Of a stretch of DNA of 6,089 nucleotides, positions 5,509 to 6,089 are shown one piece after another. Each line of letters opens with the position of its first letter. The stretch's first letter is position 1. The notes under the pieces were generated by a model. That model was not told the origin of the DNA. It saw only the letters and a list, made by a program, of their open reading frames with translations, and searched no databases. The stretch spans positions 1 through 6,089 of the forward strand of contig SKZS01000139.1 of NCBI GenBank assembly GCA_007127255.1. The letters run 5' to 3'. The position numbers and the translations under genes are program-made. This stretch comes from Syntrophomonadaceae bacterium (GTDB taxonomy: Bacteria; Bacillota; Dethiobacteria; DTU022).

Positions 5509-6089
5509 TGCTCTATAAACTCAGACATCTGTTCATAGCTGAAAACACCCGCTTCATTGACAATTACCGCACCATCGGCGTTTATAAAGAAAAACATCGG
5601 TATGTACGGCACATCGTAGCCTTCTGTCCTCAACAGTTCAAAAGTTTCATCAATTGCAAAGTCAGCGACAATAAATTCTGCGCTGTCTTTATATTGCTCT
5701 TTTAGAGCCATGAACACGGGCTCCATCATCACACAGGCGCTTCACGTTTCAGAGTAAAATTTAAGAACGATCGGAACCCTATTAGTCCGGGCCTGGTTGA
5801 ATACCTGGTAAGGGTTAGCAGTGGAACTAAACTCCTGCACTTCCGCTGTATCGCTGTTTCCTGAAGGTTCCGTTTCGGTATAATCAGCAGACGCTTCATC
5901 CTGGTCGCTATCTTCACTCAGATCATTTTCATCAATACTTATAGTAGCTTGATCATCTGTATCACCATTGTCATCTTCTTCAATAGCGGTTTCAGCCTCC
6001 CGCATTTCTTCTGCTTTCTCTTCTTCTTCAACAGGAACCTCCTGCTCGGCACAACCAGCAACAAAGGCAGCTATTACAATGAATATCAG
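5499..6089 (-). CDS. Thioredoxin-fold lipoprotein, probable selenoprotein with UxxC active site (5' partial)
   Basis: The frame runs from the right edge to TAG at 5501-5499, giving 196 residues if the single in-frame TGA at 5744-5742 is read as selenocysteine. Only the extreme N-terminus is missing. Visible residues 1-13 are the end of a lipoprotein signal, IVIAAFVAGC, with lipid-anchored Cys13. Residues 14-90 are a highly acidic Asp/Glu/Ser/Thr linker. The thioredoxin domain (about 92-196) has the beta strand VPIVLKFYSET, then U116-S-A-C119 at the CxxC position, then VMMEPVF with the usual helix proline. Next come FIVADFAIDE and GYDVPYIPMFFFINADG, with Ile163-cis-Pro164. Homology runs through both sides of the TGA without a frameshift, and a SECIS-like hairpin follows. 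The protein would act in thiol redox exchange on the outer membrane face. The alternative is a nonsense mutation or sequencing error in a Cys codon. An ordinary gene caller would split it into 5742-6089 and 5499-5735. Confidence 0.85.
5703..5725 (-). promoter_or_regulatory. Putative bacterial SECIS element
   Basis: In the minus-strand mRNA, UGGAGCC (5725-5719) pairs with GGCUCUA (5709-5703), giving seven base pairs including one G-U. The loop is the nine bases CGUGUUCAU. The loop begins 23 nt after the UGA. Its second base is G and it contains GU. Established bacterial SECIS elements lie within the coding region shortly after the UGA and carry a G near the start of the apical loop, so placement and loop agree. 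Confidence 0.6.

Noticed and set aside
5478..5705. Plus-strand open frame of 75 codons opposite the thioredoxin domain
   Set aside because: It is the complement of a clearly homologous thioredoxin domain, has no ribosome binding site and no recognisable sequence.
1..6089. CRISPR array, tRNA, rRNA or insertion sequence
   Set aside because: No regularly spaced repeats, no cloverleaf or rRNA sequence, and no transposase-like protein was seen.

Overview
The window reads as chromosome of an anaerobic, monoderm bacterium, most likely a Clostridia-type Firmicute. Evidence seen in the sequence: strong purine-rich ribosome binding sites, frequent TTG and GTG starts, two Cys-anchored lipoproteins, and an in-frame TGA that looks like a selenocysteine codon. 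No close species assignment is attempted.

Layout, left to right. (1) Positions 1-1184, minus strand: two small membrane proteins, each with a four-cysteine zinc ribbon. It is N-terminal in the partial gene at the left edge and C-terminal in its upstream neighbour. Their function is unknown. (2) Positions 1185-1587: a divergent intergenic region with a good plus-strand extended -10 promoter. (3) Positions 1588-4146, plus strand: a compact molybdate-type uptake operon. It encodes a short ModE-type regulator, a ModA lipoprotein, a ModB permease and a ModC ATPase. Both the regulator and the ATPase lack the C-terminal Mop/TOBE oxyanion-binding domain found in the classical E. coli proteins. A CGTTAT-N12-ATAACG inverted repeat between modE and modA is a candidate ModE operator. 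(4) Positions 4216-5154, minus strand, convergent with the mod operon: an ADP-ribosylglycohydrolase (DraG/ARH3 family) with a complete metal site. (5) Positions 5155-5498: a gene-free stretch with a terminator-like hairpin, a weak promoter and an unexplained set of nested inverted repeats. (6) Positions 5499-6089, minus strand: a thioredoxin-fold lipoprotein cut by the right edge. Its frame is interrupted by a single TGA exactly where the first active-site cysteine of CxxC should be.

The last item is the main discovery. Read as selenocysteine, the TGA gives one continuous protein: lipoprotein signal, about 75-residue acidic linker, and thioredoxin domain with a U-S-A-C active site and a cis-proline. 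A 7-bp stem with a 9-nt loop begins 16 nt after the TGA, where a bacterial SECIS element is expected. A conventional gene caller would split this gene into two hypothetical ORFs or call it a pseudogene.

How the genes may work together: the mod operon would supply molybdate (or tungstate) for molybdopterin enzymes, many of which in anaerobes are also selenoproteins. That link to the neighbouring selenoprotein is only inference. The Sec-thioredoxin would act at the outer face of the membrane in thiol/disulfide exchange. Nothing in the sequence ties the ADP-ribosylglycohydrolase to either system.
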